A stretch of DNA of 10,745 nucleotides. Origin: Pedosphaera sp. Lineage in GTDB: Bacteria; Verrucomicrobiota; Verrucomicrobiia; Limisphaerales; UBA9464. The translations under genes and the position numbers were made by a program. Of the stretch, positions 1 to 8,048 are shown in pieces. Numbering within the stretch: position 1 is the first letter of the stretch; every line of letters begins with the position of its first letter. The notes beneath the pieces were generated by a model. The model was not told the DNA's origin and made no database searches. It was given only the letters and a program-made list of their open reading frames with translations. The stretch covers positions 1 through 10,745 of the forward strand of contig SIAZ01000122.1 in the NCBI GenBank assembly GCA_009695405.1. Direction: 5' to 3'.

Positions 1-912
1 AAACAGTTTCAGTGCCGTCTCCGGGGCAGTGGTCAGTTCTGGACCCGCCCCGGCCTTACCCATCTCCTTCAACTCTGCGTCCTGGTCAAAAACAAGGACG
101 ATCACCTCCTTTGGAACTGATTCTTACCGTCAACTCGTGAATGCACGGTATCTCAGACGCACGAAGAGAGGAAGAGTTCGGCGCTAATGCAAAACGAGTA
201 ACCGCAGCAACAGGGGGCGAAGCAACAGGGGGCGAGGGTAACTCAGCTAGGTCGTGTTTGCTGCTGTCGTTTTGCGCCAGTGCCAAGGTGAAAGCAAAGC
301 GGGAATCGAATCCAATCGTGGATTCGATGAGGAGAGTTCCCCCGTGGAGTTCGACGAGTTTGCGGGTTACAACGAGGCTGAGCCCCGTCCCTCCATAGTC
401 GCGTTCGTCACAGATCTTATTTTGTTCGAAGGGTTCAATGATCCAAACAAGCTGGTCGGCTGAAATACCAGCACCCGTATCGATGACGAAAATTTCAAGA
501 GCATCGCTACCCTTGAAATGACCGTTTAGCACCCGAGAACCGACCTCGATACACCCCTTTTCGGTGAACTTCAGAGCGTTACCGATCAAGGTTCCAAGGA
601 TCTGTTGAAGGCGCCCTTCGTCGGCTATGGCGAGGGGGTGATCGCGAGGGACGCTATTGTTTAACTGAAGACCTTTGTGGTGGCCAGAGGTCTTAGTTGG
701 GTGATCACAAGATCGGCAATCGAGTGCACGGACAGAGGGCGCGTGCTTAAGAGAAGGGCGCGGCGCTTGAGATTTACAAAGTTGAGGACGTCGTTACTGA
801 TGGTGGAAACTTGGTTTGAAGATGCGGTGATTTTTGAGCTGAATCAACAGTCTAAAATGGGAGAGTGAGTGGAGGTCTTACTCTCCGCAATTGTAGAATC
901 GGTGCGATCCAT
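1..912 (-). pseudogene. Hybrid sensor histidine kinase remnant (HisKA helix, HATPase, partial receiver), frameshifted
   Basis: A decayed, 5'-truncated two-component kinase, readable only by switching frames. Segment A (912 to 661) gives the end of a DHp/HisKA domain (NDVLNFVNLKRRALLL, RPLSVHSIADLV). It carries an in-frame TGA at 844-846 and ends in TAA at 661-663. Segment B (793 to 86) picks up at KGLQLNN and holds the HATPase_c domain: N box IGNALKFTEKG, G1 box DTGAGIS, F box IEPFEQ and G2 box GGTGLSLVV. It then has a Ser/Pro/Ala-rich linker and a TGA at 86-88. Segment C (123 to the edge) reads VIVLVFDQDAEL then ELTTA and ALKLF, which fits the first half of a receiver domain with its acidic pocket. 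The A-to-B switch lies near 670-690 and the B-to-C switch near 90-126. No H box with the phospho-accepting His is visible, and only 68 bp separate the remnant from the next gene, so the front is lost. The G2 box is also eroded (GLSL for GLGL). The domain calls are firm; the number of lesions assumes no sequencing error. Confidence 0.85.
206..235. repeat. Perfect 15-bp tandem duplication in the kinase remnant
   Basis: The unit AGCAACAGGGGGCGA occurs twice head to tail (206-220 and 221-235). On the minus strand it encodes a doubled SPPVA in the linker between the ATPase and receiver domains. The unit contains a run of five G, which suits replication slippage. It keeps the frame, so it is not itself one of the inactivating lesions. 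Confidence 0.9.
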
Positions 913-980
913 TTTAACTCACAGGTGCACCTTTGATTCGAAGCGATCCTCTTTATATTGCAAATTGTATCAAAGCGTCT

Positions 981-1709
981 TCAACGTCGGCCGTCGTACC
1001 AGAGATGGCAGGCTTCCTTGCTAGTAAGAGTCGTTTTGGAACGAAAGACCGAATGGAGAATCAGACGCCAGATTTCACTCGGGGTGTAGAGGTGAAGTTT
1101 TCGAGCCGAAGTGAGGAGTGGCGCTGAGGTAAGGATGACAATTTGCCGTTGCTGTTGCCGCGCTAATGGCCGCAAACGATGAGTCAGATCGAGTTCTTCA
1201 GCGGCAAAGAAACGTTCGCTGAACCCGCCTATTTCTCGGAAGGCTGCCGCTTCAATAAATATAAAAGAACCCGCCATGAGCCGTCCGAGGCGACTGATGG
1301 TATTCCAAATTAAGCCACCGATTTGGGCACGCCGTTCTGCGGAATCAAGGGTGACAGTGGATCCACCAGCGATGAAGCGACCCGACTGAATCGCCTTCAG
1401 CATGGCTTCAAACAGTTGGTGTGACGGCTGGGAATCCGCATCGATGAAGAGAATCCAGCGGCCGGCAGCGGCTAGGGCACCGGTATTGCGGGCACGACTG
1501 ATTTGATTGATAGGTTCGAAGACGACGCGATCGGCGCCATGATCGAGAGCGATAGCCCGAGTATTATCGGTCGAATTATTATCGCAGACGATGATTTCCG
1601 AAGACCAAGTGGCGACTTTCAGCGCACCTCGGGCCTGATGAATTGCAGCCAGAGTGGAGGGTAGAAGCTTCGCCTCATTGAAGGCTGGAATCACGATAGA
1701 GAGATGCAT
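981..1709 (-). CDS. Family 2 glycosyltransferase
   Basis: A GT-A fold, inverting family-2 glycosyltransferase of about 242 residues, expected to move a sugar from a nucleotide donor to an unknown acceptor. Visible motifs are the N-terminal nucleotide-binding strand SIVIPAFNEA (residues 4-13), the EIIVCDNNSTDNT loop (38-50), the SRARNTGA segment (71-78), the metal-binding DAD (90-92) and an EE acidic pair in AAEELDL (169-175) where the catalytic base usually lies. I see no clear transmembrane helix; the hydrophobic stretch at about 145-156 is short. The frame stays open to 1832, but that extension overlaps the tsaD end and has no family features, so I start at the ATG at 1707-1709, directly before the conserved strand. 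It lies 34 bp downstream of tsaD and is the last intact gene of the minus-strand run. The acceptor, and whether it acts on lipid, protein or polysaccharide, cannot be read from the sequence. Confidence 0.92.
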   Translation of the reverse strand: MHLSIVIPAFNEAKLLPSTLAAIHQARGALKVATWSSEIIVCDNNSTDNTRAIALDHGADRVVFEPINQISRARNTGALAAAGRWILFIDADSQPSHQLFEAMLKAIQSGRFIAGGSTVTLDSAERRAQIGGLIWNTISRLGRLMAGSFIFIEAAAFREIGGFSERFFAAEELDLTHRLRPLARQQQRQIVILTSAPLLTSARKLHLYTPSEIWRLILHSVFRSKTTLTSKEACHLWYDGRR

Positions 1710-1743
1710 AGTGACGCGGTTCCCAATATTGACGGGGCAGGTG

Positions 1744-2799
1744 TCAGATTGGTTTCGGGGGAGCTTGGCGGCAACTGGTACCGTCGAGTTCCCATCCAGG
1801 CTCGGCTTCGGCATCGAGTGGAGTGGGGCCATCGTGACAGAGTCGTTGTTCTCCGAGCACTCCGATCATCGCCGCGTTATCCGTGCAGAGTGAGGGGGCA
1901 GAAAGTTGCAAAGATAAGCCCTGTTTGGAGGCGACTTCTGTGAGGAGTCGGCGGAGCCCGCGATTGCAGGTGACACCTCCACTGGCGGTGATGCAGGAAA
2001 GTCGAAGAGAGCGGGTAGCCGCGAGAAGTTTGCCGACGAGCGTTTCTATAATGGCGGCGCGAATAGCAGCACAGATGTCGCGCAAGCCGATGGGGTCATC
2101 GGGGAGAGTCGGATTTTTCTGGAGAAAGACTCGGACGCTTGTTTTGAGGCCACTGAAGCTAAAGTCGTGATTGGGTTCATGGAGTAAGGGGCGTGGAAAG
2201 TGGAAGCGATCAGGTCGGCCTTCTTCGGCTAGCCGGTCGAGTACGGGGCCTCCTGGGTAAGGAAGTCCGAGGAGTTTGGCTGTTTTATCGAAACATTCGC
2301 CGGCGGCATCATCGCGAGTCCCTCCGAGGATGACATGGTCAAGAAGAGCTCGAACATGGACGAGGAGGGTATGCCCACCTGAAACAATGAGGGACACATG
2401 AGGAACGAGACATTCGGGTTCGAATCTCGGTGGGGTTCCTTGAATCCAAGGGGAATAAAGATGTGCTTCGTGATGGTGGACACCGACGATAGGGATTCGG
2501 AGCGCGTAAGAGAGAGCTTGAGCGGAAGTCCAACCGGCCCGCAAGGCTGCTGGAAGCCCAGGACCTCGGGTTGCAGCGATGGCTTGGAGGTCGTTGATGC
2601 GGATTCCAGCTTGGTCGAGAGCCTGACGGACCACAGGCAAAAGGTTGCGCAGATGTTCGCGGGTAGCTAATTCGGGGACGACGCCACCGTATTCGGCATG
2701 TAAACTGATTTGGGAGGCCACCACACTGGAAAGAACGGTTCCGTTGTGGACCACCGCAGTTGCGGTTTCGTCGCAGGAAGACTCGATAGAGAGAAGCAT
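1744..2799 (-). CDS. tsaD: tRNA N6-threonylcarbamoyladenosine transferase TsaD
   Basis: TsaD (Kae1/Qri7/YgjD family) transfers threonylcarbamoyl from threonylcarbamoyl-AMP to A37 of ANN-decoding tRNAs, acting in the cytoplasm with TsaB and TsaE. At 351 residues it has the normal bacterial length. It starts with IESSCDETA (5-13), followed by HAEYGGVVPELATREH (34-49). The metal-binding histidines are H109 and H113 in HHHEAH, and SGGHT is at 140-144. SFSGLKT (214-220), ASGGV with CN (272-279) and the C-terminal metal ligand D307 in CTDNAAM complete the fold. The loop after RGPGL reads PAALRAGW, where a GSL.VG pattern is more usual; this is a mild variation that leaves the active-site residues intact. 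It follows the protease gene by 46 bp and precedes the glycosyltransferase by 34 bp, so co-transcription is likely. tsaB and tsaE are not in the window. Identification is secure. Confidence 0.98.
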   Translation of the reverse strand: MLLSIESSCDETATAVVHNGTVLSSVVASQISLHAEYGGVVPELATREHLRNLLPVVRQALDQAGIRINDLQAIAATRGPGLPAALRAGWTSAQALSYALRIPIVGVHHHEAHLYSPWIQGTPPRFEPECLVPHVSLIVSGGHTLLVHVRALLDHVILGGTRDDAAGECFDKTAKLLGLPYPGGPVLDRLAEEGRPDRFHFPRPLLHEPNHDFSFSGLKTSVRVFLQKNPTLPDDPIGLRDICAAIRAAIIETLVGKLLAATRSLRLSCITASGGVTCNRGLRRLLTEVASKQGLSLQLSAPSLCTDNAAMIGVLGEQRLCHDGPTPLDAEAEPGWELDGTSCRQAPPKPI

Positions 2800-2845
2800 T
2801 TCAGGGAACCCTCAGCAGAGAAGGGGGACGTAGGCTGGGGGCGGA

Positions 2846-4201
2846 TCAGTTAGATGACCGAGCAGGATGATTGGTGGTTGAGTTTTTTTTCTCCGAATGC
2901 CGACTCGTCAAGCGAAGTGCTTTTAAAAGATCCATCGCCCGTTCTAATTGAGGGTCTGCATCGGCTAAGACCCGTTCTTTGAGGCGACTTTGTTGGGGGG
3001 TTGGGAAGGTTCGGAGTGCATCATCGAGATTCGATTTCCCACCCGGAATCCGGCGAAGTTGGATAGCCGTCTCATCCTCTTCCGAGAGCGGCACCACGAT
3101 ATTGGGAGTGATGCCATGTTCGTGAATCACCTTGTGAGACGGGGTATAGTATTTGGCGGTGGTGAGGCGTAGGGCAGAACCGTCGTTGAGCGGGAGGATA
3201 TTTTGGACGGAGCCCTTGCCGAAAGATTGTTCGCCGACCACTGCCGCTCGTTGAAGGTCTTGGAGGCAACCTGCCACGATTTCCGAGGCGCTGGCGCTGC
3301 CGCCATTAATGAGCAATGCGAGAGGGAAGGTTCGGATCCGACCACGACCCGAAGCGCGGCGTTGGATATCAGAGGCGCGATTGCGGCCTTCGGTAGAGAC
3401 GATCGGTTTCCCTTTCGCTAGAAATTTTTCAGACACGGCGACAGCCTGATCGAGGAGTCCGCCAGGGTTACCGCGAAGATCGAGCACAAGGCCTTCGATT
3501 CCTTTAGATTCCATTTGTCGGAGAGCCTCCTCCAGTTCATCGGCGGTTTTTTCGCTAAACTGAGTTAAGCGGAGATAGCCTAAGTGATCGGGTCCAACTG
3601 GAAATTCGCGGCGATTGTTAATATCTTTAACCGAGAAAAGCCGGATCTCTTGCCGAATCAGGGTAATGTCCCGAGGTTCAGACATCGAGGGACGCAGGAT
3701 TGAAACTGAAACTTTGCTGCCAGCTTCACCACGAAGAAGTTTTACTGCGTCGTTCATCCCGATTCGTTCGGTGGGACGGCCGTCTAATTTAACGAGTTGG
3801 TCGCCCGGAAGAATTCCTGCTTCGAAAGCGGGGGTGTCTTCCATCGGGGCAATTACCGTGAGTTGACCGTCGCGCACATGGACTTGGAGGCCGACGCCGC
3901 CATAGGTTCCCTCGGTATCATCTTTGAGTTCGGCAAACTTGGGGATATCCATGAATTCACTGTGCGGATCTAGCGTGGAAAGCATCCCCTTCATAGCCCC
4001 TTGAATCAGATCCTTGTAGGTCAGTTTTTCACCATCGACATAGTCTTTCCGCACTCGCTCGAGCACCCGAGTGAAGAGTTCGAGTTGCTCGTACGGATCG
4101 TCGCGTTCGCCGGCCGCATTCAGATTAAATAAGTGGGCACCCAGCAGGGAGTAAGCGAGCAAGGCGACGACGTAGATGGGGTAGATGAGTCGCTTTTTCA
4201 T
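2846..4201 (-). CDS. S41 carboxyl-terminal processing peptidase (CtpA/Prc family)
   Basis: A periplasmic serine protease that trims C-termini of envelope proteins. The residue numbers here count from a TTG at 4219, six codons upstream of the start I chose. An uncleaved signal anchor or signal peptide lies at 10-30 (KKR then a hydrophobic run). Next come the CtpA N-terminal helical part with LDPHSEFMD (83-91), a PDZ domain at about 105-185 (GGVGLQV, AGILPGDQLVKLDG) and the peptidase core. The Ser/Lys dyad is S310 in SASE and K335 in FGKGSVQ, 25 residues apart as in E. coli Prc. LDLRGNPGG (246-254) forms the conserved strand-turn. The C-terminal tail (about 385-457) is charged and low in conservation. 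The ATG at 4199-4201 (MKKRLIYP) gives a textbook signal start; the TTG remains possible. The gene lies about 100 bp after the DRTGG gene and 46 bp before tsaD. Substrates are unknown. Confidence 0.95.
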   Translation of the reverse strand: MKKRLIYPIYVVALLAYSLLGAHLFNLNAAGERDDPYEQLELFTRVLERVRKDYVDGEKLTYKDLIQGAMKGMLSTLDPHSEFMDIPKFAELKDDTEGTYGGVGLQVHVRDGQLTVIAPMEDTPAFEAGILPGDQLVKLDGRPTERIGMNDAVKLLRGEAGSKVSVSILRPSMSEPRDITLIRQEIRLFSVKDINNRREFPVGPDHLGYLRLTQFSEKTADELEEALRQMESKGIEGLVLDLRGNPGGLLDQAVAVSEKFLAKGKPIVSTEGRNRASDIQRRASGRGRIRTFPLALLINGGSASASEIVAGCLQDLQRAAVVGEQSFGKGSVQNILPLNDGSALRLTTAKYYTPSHKVIHEHGITPNIVVPLSEEDETAIQLRRIPGGKSNLDDALRTFPTPQQSRLKERVLADADPQLERAMDLLKALRLTSRHSEKKNSTTNHPARSSN

Positions 4202-4304
4202 TCCGTGTAACAGGGACAAAATTGAAAGTAAGGCCGAGGCTTACTCAGTGCAAGCGGTTGAGGTGAGTGATTCGTCTCGAGCGTGCAGTGGAGGTAGGAC
4301 GAGT

Positions 4305-5402
4305 TCACAGGGAGTTAAGGATGCGATCGAGATTAACGTGTCGGGCGATTACCTCCTGGATGAGGGAGATTTTTTGGAGATCATCCGGGCGGGTTTTAAT
4401 GATCAAATCGTGGACCTCGGAGGCCGCTTTATAGATGTCTTGGGAGGCTAAGAGCACGGGGCAGGGGAAGCGGCGTAATTGTTTTAGTATAACGCCGCTC
4501 GGTTTGACTGCATCCGAAAGAACGACCCCAGCAATGGGTTCCAGGGAGGATTTCATCCAATCGCCGGCGGCAGCGATGATCTCCTCACGATCAGCGGGGA
4601 CGATAAGAAGAACCCCTGGTTTAAGTAAATCACGGGCTCGGTCGGCACCCATCGCGCCGACGACAACGCGACTGACCGTCTGAGTAAACGGAGGTTTGCC
4701 AGTGATGATTTCCGCGCGTAATTCCTCAGCGATTGCACCGAGGGTCGGCCGAGAGAGAATAGGTTGATATGGGATAACACCGAGGAGTTCGAGACCCTTA
4801 CGTTTGAGTCCTCGCTGAGCGAACTCGGTGATATAGTCGAGTTTTTCGGGTAAGACCTTGTTAATAATTACCCCGATGACTTTACAACCTTCTTGTTTGA
4901 AGAGGGCGTGGTTTAAGACTGTTTCATCGATGGGTTGACCTATACCGCCCCGGGTTACAATGACCACTTTGGCATTGAGGAGTTTGGCGACAGCGGCATT
5001 TGAAAGATCAAAAACACTACCGACGCCAGCGTGCCCAGAACCTTCGCAGAGAACAAAATCCTTCTCCCAAGCCACCCGATCGAAGGCCTTATGGATGCGT
5101 TTGACGAGGACGTCTAGATTGGCGGATTGAAGGTATTTGCGGGTGAAGTCTGGATCGACAGCAATGGGAGACATATCAACCAGAGGGCAATTTAGTCGAA
5201 AAACCCGATCCATGATAACGGCATCTTCGTCGATTTTCTGTTCGTCAATTTCCACAAACCGTTGTCCGACCGGTTTAATATAGCCTACTCGACCATAACG
5301 GCGCTGGAGGGCGGCGAGGAGGCCTAGTGAGGTGGTGGTTTTGCCATCATTTTGGCGGGTTGCCGCGATGAAAACGCGGGGTGTCAGAGCGTTCTGGAGC
5401 AT
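4305..5402 (-). CDS. BioD-like AAA_26 plus DRTGG protein (Pta N-terminal-half homologue)
   Basis: A 365-residue cytoplasmic protein matching the regulatory N-terminal half of long phosphotransacetylases (COG0857 type). Residues 8-215 are a dethiobiotin-synthetase-like P-loop NTPase domain: P-loop ATRQNDGKTT (14-23, Lys21), the KPVGQ element (43-47), and the family signature EGSGHAGVGSVFDLSNA (120-136). IINK (179-182) stands in the position of a nucleotide-base motif. Residues about 220-335 fit a DRTGG domain (TLGAIAEEL, then VVVGAMGADRARDLL and a LIVPADREE strand-turn). No catalytic Pta core is present; that core is encoded by the gene 48 bp upstream, and the two lengths (351 + 365) add up to about the 714 residues of E. 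coli Pta. A regulatory or assembly partner of that enzyme is the natural inference. A true dethiobiotin synthetase is unlikely because of the DRTGG domain and the signature. Confidence 0.88.
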   Translation of the reverse strand: MLQNALTPRVFIAATRQNDGKTTTSLGLLAALQRRYGRVGYIKPVGQRFVEIDEQKIDEDAVIMDRVFRLNCPLVDMSPIAVDPDFTRKYLQSANLDVLVKRIHKAFDRVAWEKDFVLCEGSGHAGVGSVFDLSNAAVAKLLNAKVVIVTRGGIGQPIDETVLNHALFKQEGCKVIGVIINKVLPEKLDYITEFAQRGLKRKGLELLGVIPYQPILSRPTLGAIAEELRAEIITGKPPFTQTVSRVVVGAMGADRARDLLKPGVLLIVPADREEIIAAAGDWMKSSLEPIAGVVLSDAVKPSGVILKQLRRFPCPVLLASQDIYKAASEVHDLIIKTRPDDLQKISLIQEVIARHVNLDRILNSL

Positions 5403-5450
5403 CGGTTTCGGTTCAGGGGTTCGCGGTGCGAAGGATCTTCGCGAGGTGGG

Positions 5451-6506
5451 TCAGAGGTCTCCCGGAAGGATTTCACCCGCACCGGGGTATAGTTTTTGAT
5501 ATTCGACACTTTGCAGGCCGACGATGGCGGCGACGCCTAGGATATCGTGGGCACTACTGCCCCGGGAAACGTCGGCAGCGGGGCGATCGAGGCCGAGGAG
5601 AATTTGACCATAGGCATTGGCACGGGCCACGTGCTGGATCAGTTTGCTGGCGATGTTACCCGAATTGAGATCAGGGAAGATCAGCACATTGGCGTTTCCA
5701 GCCACTTTGCTGTCAGGCACTTTGCGCGAAGCGATTTCGGGAATGAGGGCGGCATCGACTTGGAGTTCGCCGTCAAAGTCCGCATCTAAACATTGCTTTT
5801 GAGCTTTTTGTTGGGCGAGACCGGTAGCGGCTTTGATCTTCATGAGTCCAGTTTGAGTCGCGCTGCCCCGTGTCGAGTAACTCAAAAGGGCAACACGCGG
5901 TCGGATTCCGGAGAGTTGCCGAGCGAACCGTGCGGTGGAGACTGCAATATCCGCTAAATGATCGACCGTGGGATCTGGAATGACCCCGCAGTCTCCCATA
6001 AAAAGAACCCCTCTATCACCAAATCGCGTGTCTTCGACTTCCATCACCATGCAAGAGGAAGCGGTGGTTGTATTAGGCGCGACTTTGATGATTTGGAAAA
6101 GCGGGCGTAGCACACTCCCAGAAACTTCATTGGTGCCAGAAATCAGGCCGTCTGCTTGTTTCATAGCGACCATCATGGCTCCAAAATAATTAAATTTGGT
6201 CATCGCATCGCGCGCCTCGGGTTCTTCGATTCCCTTGCCTCGGCGCAACATTAGGAAGCGTTTAACGAAACTATCGAGGTAGGGACTTTCGGCAGGATTG
6301 ATCAGCCGAATACCCTCCAAAGAAACATTTAAACCAGCGGCGGCTTCCTTGATGGCTGCACGGTCGCCTAGCAAAATAGGAACACCGAGGCGGAGGGCGA
6401 AGAATTGTCGGGCTGCTTGGATGACCCGCGGTTCGCAACCCTCAGGGAAAACGATCCTTTTGGGATGCCGCTGGAGTTTTTCGATCACACCGCCAATAAA
6501 GCGCAT
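5451..6506 (-). CDS. pta: Phosphate acetyltransferase, catalytic domain only
   Basis: It interconverts acetyl-CoA plus phosphate with acetyl phosphate plus CoA in the cytoplasm. The 351 residues are one PTA_PTB domain with no N-terminal extension. Visible motifs are FPEGCEPR (20-27), ADGLISGT (118-125), GDCGVIPDPT (171-180), LSYSTRGSA (208-216), LQVDAALIPEIA (248-259), the CoA/phosphate-binding NVLIFPDLNSGNI (273-285) and PAADVSRG (309-316). By alignment with the Methanosarcina enzyme, S314, R315 and D321 match its catalytic Ser309, Arg310 and Asp316. It starts at ATG 6504-6506 with no Shine-Dalgarno sequence and is the first gene of a five-gene minus-strand run, divergent from rpmB. Phosphotransbutyrylase is the alternative within this superfamily, but the motifs and the neighbouring DRTGG gene favour acetyl. 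No ackA is seen here. Confidence 0.95.
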   Translation of the reverse strand: MRFIGGVIEKLQRHPKRIVFPEGCEPRVIQAARQFFALRLGVPILLGDRAAIKEAAAGLNVSLEGIRLINPAESPYLDSFVKRFLMLRRGKGIEEPEARDAMTKFNYFGAMMVAMKQADGLISGTNEVSGSVLRPLFQIIKVAPNTTTASSCMVMEVEDTRFGDRGVLFMGDCGVIPDPTVDHLADIAVSTARFARQLSGIRPRVALLSYSTRGSATQTGLMKIKAATGLAQQKAQKQCLDADFDGELQVDAALIPEIASRKVPDSKVAGNANVLIFPDLNSGNIASKLIQHVARANAYGQILLGLDRPAADVSRGSSAHDILGVAAIVGLQSVEYQKLYPGAGEILPGDL

Positions 6507-6602
6507 TCATTAAGGTTGGAGTAGTTCGCGTTCTTGGACAAGACTGCGGAAGCGAATAAATGAGGTAGTTTCCTAAAAAAACGATAAACTTTGAAAAGAT
6601 GC

Positions 6603-6632
6603 TTGCCTAATAGAGTGCCAGACTGGTATTTG
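6603..6632 (+). promoter_or_regulatory. Possible sigma-70-like promoter of rpmB
   Basis: TTGCCT at 6603-6608 and TATTTG at 6627-6632 are 18 bp apart and about 30 bp before the rpmB start, inside the 156-bp divergent spacer between pta and rpmB. The match to consensus is partial. On the opposite strand I find no convincing pair for pta, which must also start its transcript in this spacer. Confidence 0.35.
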
Positions 6633-6662
6633 ATCCGCTTCTTAACTGAGAATTTTCGATTT

Positions 6663-6926
6663 ATGGCACGTATTTGTCCGCTGACGGGTCGCCGTCCTGT
6701 GAAGGGAAATCACATCTGGCGATCCGGTAAGGCGAAGAAAAAAGGCGGCATCGGTATGCACGTCACCGCGATCACTAAACGCCGGTTCATCCCGAACTTG
6801 CAACGGGTAAAGGCTCTCTTACCTAGTGGCGAGGTGAAGTTTATCCGAGTTTCCGTCAAAGCACTTAAGGCCGGTATGGTCACCAAAGCACCGAAGCGCA
6901 CTTGGAAGAAAGCTGTGACCGCCTAA
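6663..6926 (+). CDS. rpmB: 50S ribosomal protein L28
   Basis: A structural protein of the large ribosomal subunit, 87 residues, full length. The family pattern is plain: ICPLTGRRPVKGNHIWRSG at the N-terminus, RRFIPNLQRVKALLP in the middle and VSVKALKAGMVTKAPKRTWKK at the C-terminus. Only one cysteine (C5) is present, so this is the zinc-independent (C-minus) form. The frame is open upstream to 6591, but the conserved MARICPLTG start fixes the ATG at 6663. No Shine-Dalgarno sequence precedes it; the leader is AT-rich. It stands alone, without rpmG beside it, and is followed 71 bp later by an intrinsic terminator. Confidence 0.97.
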   Translation: MARICPLTGRRPVKGNHIWRSGKAKKKGGIGMHVTAITKRRFIPNLQRVKALLPSGEVKFIRVSVKALKAGMVTKAPKRTWKKAVTA

Positions 6927-6997
6927 GGCTGTCGTTGCTCCATTTTAGAGTGTTTCTGGGTGTTTAGCTGTCTCCCGACAATGTCTTGCGGACAGTC

Positions 6998-7023
6998 CTG
7001 AAAGAAATTTCAGATTTTTTTTT
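6998..7023 (+). terminator. Rho-independent terminator after rpmB
   Basis: A 6-bp stem CTGAAA / TTTCAG (6998-7003 and 7008-7013) closes a GAAA tetraloop and is followed, after one A, by nine T (7015-7023). The stem is AU-rich, but the tetraloop and long T-run make it convincing. It lies between rpmB and the convergent ROK gene end. Confidence 0.75.
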
Positions 7024-7088
7024 AGTTCTGAAGCATTCAGGCGCGAAAGGGTTTCTGGTTGTTTCAATTGAACGGAGGTCAGTTGTGT

Positions 7089-8048
7089 CTATCCGCTGCC
7101 GCTTCTTAAAGGGGCGAGGGGGGGGTATCCCCCTGAGCGGATTGAGTTCCAAGCGGAACCGTAGGCTCCAGCCATGCTCCCGAGTTGCGCTCTCAAAACT
7201 CGAACTCGGTGGTCATTGGGGCGCCATTCCATTCGGTTTAGTTCCTCAGTGAGTGGGGCAAAGAGAGCGTCTCCCGCTTGAGCGATACCGCCTCCGATAA
7301 GAATTGCTTCTGGGTCAAGAACGTTAATGAGTGAGACGAGACTCGCGCCTAGGGCCTGAATAGATCGAGCCCAGAGAAGAGAGGCCTCCCAATCTCCGTT
7401 TTTGCTGGCTTCAACGAGGGCGAGGGTTGTGGTGAAACGGCCATCGCTTCGGTCTGTCACCGTCTTGTTACCAATCTCAGATTCAATGGATCCAGGGGTG
7501 CCTGTGTCGTCTAAGGGACCCTTAAAATTGATCGAAATATGTCCAAGGTGACCCGCTCGCCCAATATGCCCTTTTAGAAGGCGGCCATCCACGATCGAGG
7601 CTCCACCAACGCCCGTCCCGAGTGTGAGCATGAAGACATTCTGCAGGCCGACCGCTGCTCCAACCCACGCTTCCCCCAGTAGCGCCGCATGAGCGTCATT
7701 CAATACTGGGACTATGGATTTTGCATTCAAATGCGAGGTCCAATCAAATCGTTCCAGTCCGTGGAGTCGTCCGGGCATTACTGAGATGGAACGTTCATCG
7801 GTTGCAGCGAGGCCAGGCGCACAAAGACCGATTCCTTGAGGTTCTCCGAGATGCCGTTGAAAAGTTTGAACAAGGTCAAATACCCGGTCAGCCCATTCTT
7901 TGCTTTGGTCGATAAAAGGCACTGTGCAAGAGGCTATAAGGGTGCCTTCGGGTGCGAGTGCAGCGGCTTTAATACTTGATCCACCGAGGTCAATTCCTAG
8001 GTAGTGCGGTTGCGCTGAAAGAGAGCCGAACAAAGCGGGAGTGATCAT
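7089..8048 (-). CDS. ROK-family sugar kinase (zinc-less type)
   Basis: A 319-residue ASKHA-fold protein of the ROK family, probably an ATP-dependent hexose or amino-sugar kinase in the cytoplasm. Visible are the phosphate-1 loop DLGGSSIK (20-27), the catalytic Asp in LNDAHA (D118), the phosphate-2 loop LGTGVGGA (143-150), GHLGH (166-170) and the adenosine-loop-like IGGGIA near 255-260. The usual zinc site CxCGxxGCxE is replaced: the equivalent stretch reads DDTGTPGSIE (180-189), with no cysteine. The sugar-contacting GEIGH is GHLGH. The catalytic Asp and both phosphate loops are intact, so activity is likely but the sugar is unknown. No DNA-binding helix-turn-helix precedes the kinase, so it is not a ROK repressor. 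The start ATG overlaps the dehydrogenase stop (ATGA), which implies translational coupling. The C-terminal tail (PPLAPLRSGSG) is low-complexity and is encoded partly by a G-run. Confidence 0.92.
   Translation of the reverse strand: MITPALFGSLSAQPHYLGIDLGGSSIKAAALAPEGTLIASCTVPFIDQSKEWADRVFDLVQTFQRHLGEPQGIGLCAPGLAATDERSISVMPGRLHGLERFDWTSHLNAKSIVPVLNDAHAALLGEAWVGAAVGLQNVFMLTLGTGVGGASIVDGRLLKGHIGRAGHLGHISINFKGPLDDTGTPGSIESEIGNKTVTDRSDGRFTTTLALVEASKNGDWEASLLWARSIQALGASLVSLINVLDPEAILIGGGIAQAGDALFAPLTEELNRMEWRPNDHRVRVLRAQLGSMAGAYGSAWNSIRSGGYPPLAPLRSGSG

Noticed and set aside
844..846. In-frame TGA in the kinase remnant as a recoded sense codon
   Set aside because: Other genes here end with TGA (glycosyltransferase, DRTGG protein, dehydrogenase), and the remnant has further frameshifts, so it is a true stop.
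1710..1832. N-terminal extension of the glycosyltransferase frame
   Set aside because: It overlaps the tsaD 3' end and carries no conserved residues; family proteins begin at the strand encoded just after the ATG at 1707-1709.
7118..7133. G-run/C-run hairpin as a terminator of the ROK gene
   Set aside because: It lies inside the coding frame, has a strained 3-base loop and no T-run on the minus strand.
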